DNA of 64,000 bases from positions 58,457-122,456 of the forward strand of contig LPNH01000014.1 in assembly GCA_001543385.1 (NCBI GenBank), in the 5' to 3' direction. The position numbers and the translations under genes were made by a program. A model generated the notes under the pieces. That model made no database searches and was not told the origin of the DNA. It saw only the letters and a list, made by a program, of their open reading frames with translations. This DNA comes from Candidatus Hemicellulosilyticus sp. P3 (GTDB taxonomy: Bacteria > Bacteroidota > Bacteroidia > Bacteroidales > P3). Numbering within the stretch: the stretch's first letter is position 1; the number at the start of each line of letters is the position of its first letter. This document shows, piece by piece, positions 36,603 to 45,500 of this stretch.

Positions 36603-38738
36603 ATGAGAACAGCAAGAGTTATACTGACCGCAGCGCTGATGACGGCACTTGCCGCAGGCACGGTCTTTGAGAAGTATCACGGCAGCGAATGGGCGTCGGA
36701 CCATTTCTACACCAGCTGGTGGTTTGTCGCACTGCTGGCGCTGGTGGCCTGCGGCGCCATTGTCAGCATCGTGCAGGGCCGGATGTGGAAACGCCCGGCG
36801 ACGTTGCTCATCCACCTCTCGGTGCCCGTTATCCTGCTGGGCGGCGCCCTCACTACCTGGGTGGGCGAACACGGCACGATGACTTTGCACCCCGGCGAGC
36901 CCGCCACACAGTTTGAATGCAAGGACAAGACGGTGCGGCAGCTGCCGTTCGCTGTCACCCTGCAACAGTTCGAGGTGGTGCCCTATGCCGGCACCCACAC
37001 CCCGATGGACTTTGTGAGCCACATCACCGCCGACGGCGAGGCTTTCGACATCTCGATGAACCACATCTACCGCCGCGACAGCTACCGCTTCTACCAACAG
37101 GACTATGACGAGGCGGGCAACTCTGTCCTCGCGGTGGCCCACGACCCCTGGGGCATCGCCGTGACCTATTGCGGCTATGCGCTGCTGCTCATCGGCCTGC
37201 TGTGGATGATGCTGTCGCCCCGCGAACGGTTCCGCAAACTGATGAAAGGCAGCGCCGCGACCGCCGTGCTGCTGCTCTTGCTGGCAGCGCCCGCCCGTGC
37301 CATGGCGACGCCACGCACACTGCCCGCCGCCTCGGCACGGGAGATGGGCGAGATGTACGTCCTCTACAAAGGACGTGTCTGCCCGGTGCAGACTTTTGCC
37401 AAGGACTTCACCACCAAACTCACAGGCAAGGCCTCATGGAGAGGCTACAGTTCCGAACAGGTGCTGGCGGGATTCATCTTCTACCCCTCAGACTGGTGCA
37501 GCGAACCCCTCATCAAGGTGAAGGGCGACGCATGGAAGGCAGACTACGGCATCGACGGCCGGCGCGCCAGCTATATGCAGCTGCTGCGCCTCGAAGGGGA
37601 GAACTTCACCCCCGCCACAGAAAAAAGCCTGCGGGAGGCATCTGAAAAATATAACCTCGTCAAGGCACTGGTGGCCGGCAAATCGCTCAAGCTGTTTCCG
37701 GTCGCGGACAGCACCGGCCACATCGGCTGGTATGGACAGAACGACGAGTTGCCGCTGACCGTCAGCGATGACGAATATCTCTTCATCCGCAAACAGCTCA
37801 GCTACTGTCAGGAACTGGTTGTCAAAGGCGACTACCAGACGCTGGGGCTGGTCTTTGCCAAGACACGAGCCTACCAGGAACGGCAGGCCGCCGGGGCGTT
37901 GCCTCCGGCAGGCCGCATCAGCGCCGAACGGCTCTACAACAACCTCACCACAGGCCGATGGGTGGCCATGCTCAGCATCACGCTGGGCCTGCTGTATTTC
38001 GCCTATAACCTCGTCCTGACGGGACGGCGGCGGCCCATGCCCAAGGCGCTGCGCAGGGTCGGCATCCTGTGGGTGACGGCGCTGAGCCTCTTCCTGACGC
38101 TCATCTTCGTGCTGCGGTGGGTGGCGGGAGGCCATGTGCCCATGGCGGGCGGATTCGACAGCATGAACCTCATGGCCATCGCCATCGGCGTGGTCGCCCT
38201 GTGCATGAACCGCCGCTACTCCATCGCCATCCCGGCCGGCATGCTCACCATGGGGTTCTGCCTGCTGGTGGCCATGATGAGCGGCAGCAACCCGCCGGTG
38301 ACCAACCTGATGCCGGTGCTCAACTCACCGCTGCTCACACTGCACGTCACTGTCATCATGTTCTCCTACGCCCTGTTCTTCTTCATCATGACGGGCGGCA
38401 TCGCCGGCCTGATTATGAACCGACGGACCGACATTGCCGACGGCTTCCGTCGCGTCAACCTGATGCTGCTCTACCCTGCCGTCTTCCTGCTGGCGCTGGG
38501 CATCGTCATCGGCGCCGTGTGGGCCAACATCTCGTGGGGCAGCTATTGGTCGTGGGACCCTAAAGAGGTGTGGGCGCTCATCACGCTCATCATCTACGCC
38601 ATACCGATGCACGCTTCGCTGCACGTCAACCAATCGCCACGCCGCTTCCATCTTTACTGTACGCTGGCTTTCCTCAGCGTCGTCATCACCTACTTCGGGG
38701 TCAACCTTATCCTGGGCGGCATACACGCCTACAACTAA
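36603..38738 (+). CDS. Cytochrome c biogenesis ResB-CcsA fusion protein
   Basis: A 711-residue inner-membrane protein. The N-terminal part (about residues 1-215) resembles ResB/CcsB with membrane spans and the periplasmic MTLHPGEPATQFECKD region. A signal-like span near 225-240 leads to a long periplasmic section (about 245-440). The C-terminal part is a CcsA-type module with several spans and the haem-handling WWD motif WGSYWSWDPKEVWALITL (about residues 643-660). System II machinery exports haem and joins it to CxxCH motifs. The neighbouring oxidoreductase has two such motifs. It has its own start after a terminator, so it is a separate transcription unit. Confidence 0.92.
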   Translation: MRTARVILTAALMTALAAGTVFEKYHGSEWASDHFYTSWWFVALLALVACGAIVSIVQGRMWKRPATLLIHLSVPVILLGGALTTWVGEHGTMTLHPGEPATQFECKDKTVRQLPFAVTLQQFEVVPYAGTHTPMDFVSHITADGEAFDISMNHIYRRDSYRFYQQDYDEAGNSVLAVAHDPWGIAVTYCGYALLLIGLLWMMLSPRERFRKLMKGSAATAVLLLLLAAPARAMATPRTLPAASAREMGEMYVLYKGRVCPVQTFAKDFTTKLTGKASWRGYSSEQVLAGFIFYPSDWCSEPLIKVKGDAWKADYGIDGRRASYMQLLRLEGENFTPATEKSLREASEKYNLVKALVAGKSLKLFPVADSTGHIGWYGQNDELPLTVSDDEYLFIRKQLSYCQELVVKGDYQTLGLVFAKTRAYQERQAAGALPPAGRISAERLYNNLTTGRWVAMLSITLGLLYFAYNLVLTGRRRPMPKALRRVGILWVTALSLFLTLIFVLRWVAGGHVPMAGGFDSMNLMAIAIGVVALCMNRRYSIAIPAGMLTMGFCLLVAMMSGSNPPVTNLMPVLNSPLLTLHVTVIMFSYALFFFIMTGGIAGLIMNRRTDIADGFRRVNLMLLYPAVFLLALGIVIGAVWANISWGSYWSWDPKEVWALITLIIYAIPMHASLHVNQSPRRFHLYCTLAFLSVVITYFGVNLILGGIHAYN

Positions 38739-38772
38739 CCGGAACGCGGCAGCGAAGACCCCTTCCCTAAAC

Positions 38773-38814
38773 GCAGTCCCGAAGGAGCGGCAAATGCCGC
38801 TCCTTCGGGACTGC
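38773..38814. repeat. Perfect 19-bp inverted repeat after the cytochrome c biogenesis gene
   Basis: Bases 38773-38791 pair perfectly with 38796-38814 around an AAAT loop. No T-run follows on either strand within a few bases, so it is a weak intrinsic terminator at best. It marks the last GC-rich sequence before the AT-rich island. Confidence 0.6.
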
Positions 38815-38907
38815 ACCTTAAAAAAACAGGCACCGGAAGGTAGGAAATCTCTATCGCGCCAGTTGATATATTTTGTTCCGCCACCAGTTTTCTCATTAAT
38901 GGCAGAT

Positions 38908-39263
38908 ATGACAGATAGAAACATCTGTCTTTACAATTTTCCCGTCAAGGGCATTCTCCCATGAGGCAAGCCCCATGTGCTCCTGCTCTGCATCAGCCCT
39001 TTCCACTATTAACTCTGGGCAGTCCGTCCATGCACGGCGTAGTGCATCTTGTTCTGCATCATCTTAAAGGATACCCCACGCTTATAACGGCATCAAGGTT
39101 GTAGAACTGCAAGGTTCTGTTGACCATTCTGTCCCCTTCTTGACGAACTACCGAGATTTTCTCGGCAGTTGCTCCTTCTTGCAGTTCACCGCTTTCATAA
39201 ATATTCTTTAGGTGAAGCCCACTGTTGTCTGACGAACAGTCAAATAGCATACCCATTGCTTTC
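38908..39263 (-). pseudogene. RhuM-family protein remnant
   Basis: Two separate frames on the minus strand match different parts of RhuM virulence-associated proteins. The first (39263 down to about 39065) reads AMGMLFDCSSDNSGLHLKNI and later QFYNLDAVISVGY, the conserved N-terminal RhuM segment, then hits a stop after three alien residues. The second, in another frame (about 39050 down to 38913), reads PELIVERADAEQEHMGL then DGKIVKTDVSI, a segment from much further along RhuM. So the middle has been deleted and the C terminus is gone. Its N terminus is joined to a Nudix fragment. It is clearly decayed. Confidence 0.7.
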
Positions 39264-39387
39264 CGAGTTCCATCTTCCCACCCGGGAATTCCCACCAGTC
39301 TTTCCATTCACCATCCCCCCGCTGCGTAGCGAAGATATGCCCTTTGTCATCATGGATGATGGCTGCTACTACCTCTATTTGTTTCAT
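39208..39387 (-). pseudogene. Truncated Nudix (MutT-like) hydrolase gene
   Basis: The ATG at 39387 lies three bases after the helicase stop, as expected for the next gene of the operon. The first 42 residues (starting MKQIEVVAAIIHDDKGHIFA and reaching EFPGGKMELG) are the start of a MutT-type nucleotide pyrophosphohydrolase, up to the beginning of the Nudix box. From about 39265 the DNA switches to a RhuM remnant and the frame ends at TAA 39208-39210. The catalytic REUxEE part of the Nudix box is missing, so the product cannot be active. Nudix genes beside or fused to DUF3427 helicases are a known arrangement. Confidence 0.75.
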
Positions 39388-39390
39388 ATC

Positions 39391-42300
39391 TTATGCGATT
39401 TCTTTTATCCTTGCAAAATGCATCACACTTCCTGGAATCGGTTCTACCATATTCCAGCGAATCCGCATCTGCATACGTGTACCTAAATTCTTATACTCCC
39501 ACGAACTTAACGTGACGCGGCCTAAATAGACATAGCCCAAGGTGCGTGATTTGTCCTCCACGAAGTTTTTCTGTTCGCGGACAAATAGCAACATCGTCTG
39601 TGCCTGTTTGATATACGCCTGTCCTTCCTTGGATTCTGGCTTCACGCGATTCTGTGCATCCCATTGGAATAGATACGGTGAAAGGGCCTTATCATCATAG
39701 TCTGTTGTAGAACCCTCTTCACGATTCTTGATAATGTCCACAAACATCGCTTCTACACGCAGGCCTTTGTTTCGCTCCACGCCTTCTCGTGCCGATGATT
39801 TGCGTGTCAGCGTTGACGTACCTATGGCTACTTGTATCTGCGCCTTTGTATATACACCATGTAACTTCAACGGGAAGTCTGGCAACAGGGAATTATCAGC
39901 CTTTTCGTATGCCTTGTTTTCCTGAAGCAATAAGGGTAGCACCTCCTTCAGTTCTGCACAAAAGATGGTATCATTCGACAATTCGTCAACCATTTGCTGA
40001 AGGCTACCAAATCGGCCGGCATTTTCAAACATATCATAATAGAACATCAACAATCGTTTTTGGTCAATGGCACTCATTTCGTTCACCTTCACATTAAATG
40101 ACTGCCCAGCCAACCTCTCAACGAAACTCAGATATGAATATGCGTCTGTAGCTAACCATTTGCGGAACACAGCACGACTCAACTCATCGTTGTATGCGGA
40201 TTGATTCTCCCTTAGACCTGCCTCAAAGAGCAGTTGATTCCAGGTCCTGCCTTTATATAGCTTATCCAGTGGCAATTGGTATATCCTGACAAAATTGGCA
40301 AGAGTAAGCGGTGCAGAGTGATGCCTTTCGAAGTTCTGCACCAATGCCATGACCTTACGAGCCGTGAAACGCAGAATGGCTCCTCTGATATTGCTCATAA
40401 TGTACTCTTTTGCTTTGGGTTCCAGAATAATCCGGCATCCAAGTGGCAGATGAGGACAGTCACGCTCCATTTCCTCTACTACACTCATCGAGGTTCGACC
40501 TAACATCACACGCATACGATCGGCATAATTGAACTCAACCCGGCTATTACCTACGAAGTCCAGAATATCCACATGTGTTTTTCCCTCGGCTTTACGCAAA
40601 CCTCGGCCAAACTGCTGGATAAATACTGTAAGACTCTCCGTAGGACGAAGGAAGAGGATGGTGTCAATTTCTGGTATATCTACGCCCTCGTTGAACATAT
40701 CCACGACAAACAGGTAGTTGATGTCCTTTCGCTTCAGCCGGTTGTACAACGCCGTTCGCATCTGATCGTTCTCGCTGATCAGCACATCGGCCTTCAGTCC
40801 ACACAACGTGAATTTCGAAGCCATGTACTTGGCATGTTGTTGGTCTACACAGAAACACAAAGCCCTGACATCACGGATGTTGGTCAAGTACCGCTGGAGC
40901 GCTTGCAGGATGACAGCCGTGCGAGCATCGTTGTAGCTATAGATGCGCGAAAGTTCAGATGCTACGTAGTGTCCCTTATCCCATGCGACTTCTGAATAAT
41001 CTACCGAGTCAGTAATGCCATAGTAGTAGAATGGAGCCAACAATCCCTTGTTCAATGCATCATCCAGGCGAATCTCGGCAGATATGGTTCCGTCAAAGTC
41101 TTGGGTTATATCCTCGCCGTCCATACGTTCTGGCGTAGCCGTCAGGCCTAACAGCACCTTTGGTGCAAAATAATCGAGAATTTTACGATAAGATGATGCC
41201 GCAACGTGGTGAACCTCATCAACGACAATGTAATCGTAGTAGTCGGCTGGTAAATGTAAAGTTTCTAAGCGATTGTTGAGCGTATCTTTTGAGGCAAACA
41301 CAAATTCATAGTTGGCCGGTTCTTCGCCACCATACCATTTCTCACCAAAGTTATAATCGGAGAGCACCTGACGGAATGTGAGAAGGCTTTGACGGAGAAT
41401 CTCTTCACGATGGGCCACGAATAGCAGGTGAGCACGCTCGTGTTTCTCTGCAAATGCCTTATAATCGCTGGCAGCCATGACTGTCTTTCCTGTTCCTGTT
41501 GCGGCCACGACCAAGTTGCGCCAATGTCCCCGCACTTCACGCTCGACATGAAGTCGTTCTAAGATTTCCTGCTGATAGTCAAAAGGGCGTATCAGCCCTT
41601 TGAGATTTGTGAAATCAATCTCGTTGTCAACCTTACCGTTAAGGGCAGTTTTCAGCCGCTCGTTATCCTCACCATCCACAAATGTTTCATAGCCTTCGGC
41701 CCACCACGAGGCATCGAAAGCGCCCATGATGGTTTTCATCATCTGCGGCTGCTCCATCTGCGTCACCTTCACGTTCCATTCAGCGCCTGTATCAAGAGCT
41801 TGCTCTGAGATATTCGACGAACCTATATATGCTGTGTTGAAACCCGTGTTACGCAGGAAAATGTATGCTTTTGCATGCAGACGCTCGGAGGTAGTGTCGT
41901 AGGTAATCTTGATTTCTGTGTTCCTTAAAGACGCTAACTGAGTAACAGCCTCGTAATCTGTGGCTTGCATATATGTGGTGGTGATTACCTTCAGTTGTCC
42001 ACCTCTATGGGTGAACTCTTTCAACTGGGGCAATATAAGAGCGAGGCCACGTTTTTTGATGAACGACACCATTAGTCTGATTTCATCTGCCGAGGCTATT
42101 TCCTTTTGCAGCTCGGTGTACATCTTCATTCCCTTGCCCGTGAACAAAAACCCATTTACCAGGCCTTTTAAGGGCATCATCTCCTTCAGCCGTTTTGCCA
42201 GATCGGGATAATCAGCCTGTGTCTTATCGATAACTGCTGTCAGAATTTTAGCTTGGGCGGACACCAAATTGCCCGAATCCAAATGAAACTCATTGACCAA

Positions 42301-42558
42301 TTTCCTGATGATGGCATTAGCTAAGTCCAGGCCCTTCTTAACGGAATGCTCTGTCTGCTCCTCTTCCTCGCCATCATCCGCATCAATCACATCCGAAAGA
42401 ACCTGTTCAAAGATACTTGTCAAGTACATTGATAGCAGTTTCGCAACCTCATCTTTCTTGATAACCCGCTCTCCAACATAAAATCGATTCTGGTCAATCG
42501 AAGAGATTTTCTCTTCAAACAACTGATTGATTATTTGTTCGTATATTCCTGTCTTCAT
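39391..42558 (-). CDS. PLD-nuclease-like/DEAH helicase with DUF3427
   Basis: A large (about 1055-residue) protein. An N-terminal helical part (about 1-130) precedes a phospholipase-D-like domain (about 130-270) with the HxK motif in LHAKAYIFLRN and GSSNISEQAL. Superfamily II helicase motors follow: Walker A VVAATGTGKTVMA (about 358-370), DEVHH (about 445), GLTATPERMDGED, then the C-terminal lobe with FNEGVDIPEIDTILFLRPT and QQFGRGLRKAEGK. The last 350 residues fit DUF3427. This is the layout of nuclease-helicase proteins of defence islands. It starts 12 bases after the RecQ-UvrD fusion stop and is followed by a truncated Nudix gene, so the three were one operon. ATG 42558 is preferred to a TTG two codons earlier. 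Confidence 0.88.
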   Translation of the reverse strand: MKTGIYEQIINQLFEEKISSIDQNRFYVGERVIKKDEVAKLLSMYLTSIFEQVLSDVIDADDGEEEEQTEHSVKKGLDLANAIIRKLVNEFHLDSGNLVSAQAKILTAVIDKTQADYPDLAKRLKEMMPLKGLVNGFLFTGKGMKMYTELQKEIASADEIRLMVSFIKKRGLALILPQLKEFTHRGGQLKVITTTYMQATDYEAVTQLASLRNTEIKITYDTTSERLHAKAYIFLRNTGFNTAYIGSSNISEQALDTGAEWNVKVTQMEQPQMMKTIMGAFDASWWAEGYETFVDGEDNERLKTALNGKVDNEIDFTNLKGLIRPFDYQQEILERLHVEREVRGHWRNLVVAATGTGKTVMAASDYKAFAEKHERAHLLFVAHREEILRQSLLTFRQVLSDYNFGEKWYGGEEPANYEFVFASKDTLNNRLETLHLPADYYDYIVVDEVHHVAASSYRKILDYFAPKVLLGLTATPERMDGEDITQDFDGTISAEIRLDDALNKGLLAPFYYYGITDSVDYSEVAWDKGHYVASELSRIYSYNDARTAVILQALQRYLTNIRDVRALCFCVDQQHAKYMASKFTLCGLKADVLISENDQMRTALYNRLKRKDINYLFVVDMFNEGVDIPEIDTILFLRPTESLTVFIQQFGRGLRKAEGKTHVDILDFVGNSRVEFNYADRMRVMLGRTSMSVVEEMERDCPHLPLGCRIILEPKAKEYIMSNIRGAILRFTARKVMALVQNFERHHSAPLTLANFVRIYQLPLDKLYKGRTWNQLLFEAGLRENQSAYNDELSRAVFRKWLATDAYSYLSFVERLAGQSFNVKVNEMSAIDQKRLLMFYYDMFENAGRFGSLQQMVDELSNDTIFCAELKEVLPLLLQENKAYEKADNSLLPDFPLKLHGVYTKAQIQVAIGTSTLTRKSSAREGVERNKGLRVEAMFVDIIKNREEGSTTDYDDKALSPYLFQWDAQNRVKPESKEGQAYIKQAQTMLLFVREQKNFVEDKSRTLGYVYLGRVTLSSWEYKNLGTRMQMRIRWNMVEPIPGSVMHFARIKEIA

Positions 42559-42570
42559 ATGCAAAAAACA

Positions 42571-45500
42571 TTAGCGGTTATCACCTTCCACCTTTGACAA
42601 ATCAATATTAGCCAAGCAGACAGCGTACTCTATTTGAGAGTTCATAGGCCTCCAAGCCAATGTAAAACTAACCTTCGCACCCGCAACAGCATAGCCCTTG
42701 TCGGTCCACGCCTTCAATTTTTCCTTCCCTGCTGCTGACAATGCTGCAATGCTGACATCTTGTTTATTGAGTAAATAGCCGTCTTGATAATGCAAACTGT
42801 CACCGCTCCTGAGCTGTAGTACAATCTTCTTGCGGACTTTGAAGAAATCAAGGATGACATCATGCATGTTCAAGGCGATTGAAATGGCAGCATAGTCAGC
42901 AGGCGGTTCTGTGACGAGATAGAGATTCTTCTTGGCGCGTGTCAATCCTACGTAATAGGCCCGCATATCGTTTATGTCCCGACCATCGGGAACGGGTGAT
43001 AGCAGATAGACCGTATCAAACTCACGGCCTTTAGCTTTATGTATAGTGCTAACAAACACCGAGTGTTCGTCAGCTGCGATAAAATCTTCAATATTCGACT
43101 CAAAAATGTATTCACGCAGGTCGCTATGATAATAGGCATGGTGTGTGACTTCAAAGTCGGCAAAAAAATGCTTCATGATACTCAAGCACGTGCTTGTGGC
43201 GTATGCTTCAAGTGTGCGTTGCTTAGCCTCTTGCCATCGTTCGGTGGAAATGATGGCTTCCTCTTTGTTCCCGAGTTGCTTAAGGAAATATCTTACTTCT
43301 GCCAGATTGCCGAAGCGGAAACCGCCCATTGATTGGGCAACTGTAGCATGCAGTCCACGACGCTCCAATTCGTAAGCAAACTGCATGGTCTCTTCGTTGG
43401 TGCGGGTCAAGATGGCTGTACTACCTTGGGTACTTATCTCTGCATCAATGAGTGATTTCAATGTAACGACCTTACCTTCCTCGCCTATGGCAGATTGGAG
43501 AGACGTATGTTTCAAACGACCGGGTATGCGTTGTACAAAACGGTTGGCGCACCTCACGACGGCATGATCAGAACGATAGTTGTCGGTCATCTCATACAAC
43601 TTGGCACCCTCTTCGCTGACAAGCGACTGCATGTAACGGGAGTCGGAACCACGGAAAGCATAGATGTTCTGGTCGTCGTCGCCCACAGCGATGACACGCA
43701 TCTCCTCGTTTTGTCGCATCAGGGCCTGCACCAATCGAAAGTCATCTTTCCCCATATCCTGTGCTTCGTCGATGACCAATACGCTCTTGGCTATCTTCGA
43801 TGGTTCCACCTCGCCACGTTCTATCATTTCCGCCGCACGCTGCACCACGTCTTTTGCTTCGTCCAAACTTCCTTGTTTGCCAATGAGGTCGAAACTATAG
43901 GAATGGAATGTCTTGATATCTACATAATGAGCAGCATTGCCCACCAGGTCGATGAGACGCTTCTTGAATTCGGTTGCTGCAGCCCGCGAAAAAGTGAGCA
44001 TCAACAACTGTTCATGCTTAACATCTTCCAACAGCAACAGCGAGGCTAACTTATGCACCAGTACCCGCGTCTTACCGCTCCCCGGTCCTGCCGCCACCAC
44101 GATGTATTTCGAATGATTGTCATCAATAATATCAAGTTGGCGGTGGGATAGTTCGCCAAAGAGTTGGTTGTATTTGGCAGGTGTGATGTTTTGGTCAATC
44201 TGTGCCCGTCGTTCTTCTTTGAAGTAGTCATTGATAAACTTGCGGAAGTCCATCGTGAAGTAGTCGTTGACGAACTGAAGGGCCGTGTTGTAGTCGCGCA
44301 CCATCAGATTTGCATATTCTCCAACGATATGTATCTGGCGAATGCGCTGTTTGTAGAACTCATCCAACAGTCGGTATTGCTCCTTGCCATAACGTGTTCG
44401 ACGGTCGGCCAAACGTCCTATCTGCATGGTGTTGTAGATGACGATGAATCCACCTTCAATCTTCATCAGCTCCATTTTGGTGAGATAGAGCAAGGCTTCT
44501 TCGATGTCGGCAATCGTAGGCTTCTCTTTTTCTTGATTTTCAAATATCGTAGCCTGTTTAGTAGCGATAAACTGTTGCAGCAGTTCCACCTCCGAGAAGT
44601 TGACTATTGTCATTTCCTTGCTATTGTCTCGTTTGGCACTCAGCGTCTCCACTATATACCGGCAGATGTCCGTACGCCTTTCAAAACGGGTATTTGCTGC
44701 TTCTATAGAGTCTTGTAAACGTACGCTCACACTGCCAATTGATCCGTGCTCCTGCTTGTGGATATAGCCTTTCAGCGATAGGAAATGAAGCAGCATCCTC
44801 AGGCGCTTGACATTCGAATAGGTCAAATTTGCCTTCTGCGCTTCTTCATTCAACTCCTTATAGTTGATTCTATGCGACTGTTGCCCGATTCGCCGCAATA
44901 GGTATTGCTCCAGTTTCAGTACGATGTCAAGATTACGCAAAGAGGTGCCTTTGCTGACCCAGGCCTGCATGTCATGACTGTCGGACAGCAGTCCGTCCTG
45001 TCGCATCAGGTTGATATTCCTGATGACGTTCGCCTTGCTCATGCCAAGAATATCTGCCAGATAGTCCACTCGGCTTTCTGCTTCCGCTCCACGTCCTTCC
45101 GCTGTGGCACGTGCACTGATGAGCGACTTGATGATGCGGGCAGCCTCCTCACGCGACTGTTCGTCGAAGAGTGGCGAGACGGTCAATTTCCGTCGGGCCT
45201 CATCCATATTCTTCACCGTTATGCCAGTTGCAAAGATGTGTGGCGAGTTGCTCCCTCGCTGAATAAATCCTGCATCTTCAAGTGCAGCAATGGCGGCCTT
45301 CACACGTGTTTCGATATCGTCTATCTCGTCTCCCCATCCAGCTTGTCTAGCAATGTCCAATGGCGAGCAACTCACTTTGTCACGCTTGGCCGTCAGGTCT
45401 TTAATGGCTTTCCACACCTGTTGGATCTCGCTAATGCTGAGTTTGGTCTGGTTGAGCAGGATGAAGTGTTTGTCCAGGTCGCTATCGGCATAGAGCACAT

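Noticed and set aside
38870-38924. A separate short gene at the left border of the island (frame reading INEKTGGGTKYINW)
   Set aside because: No start codon or promoter, and the frame runs into antisense of the cytochrome c biogenesis gene. It is more likely junction sequence beside the RhuM remnant.
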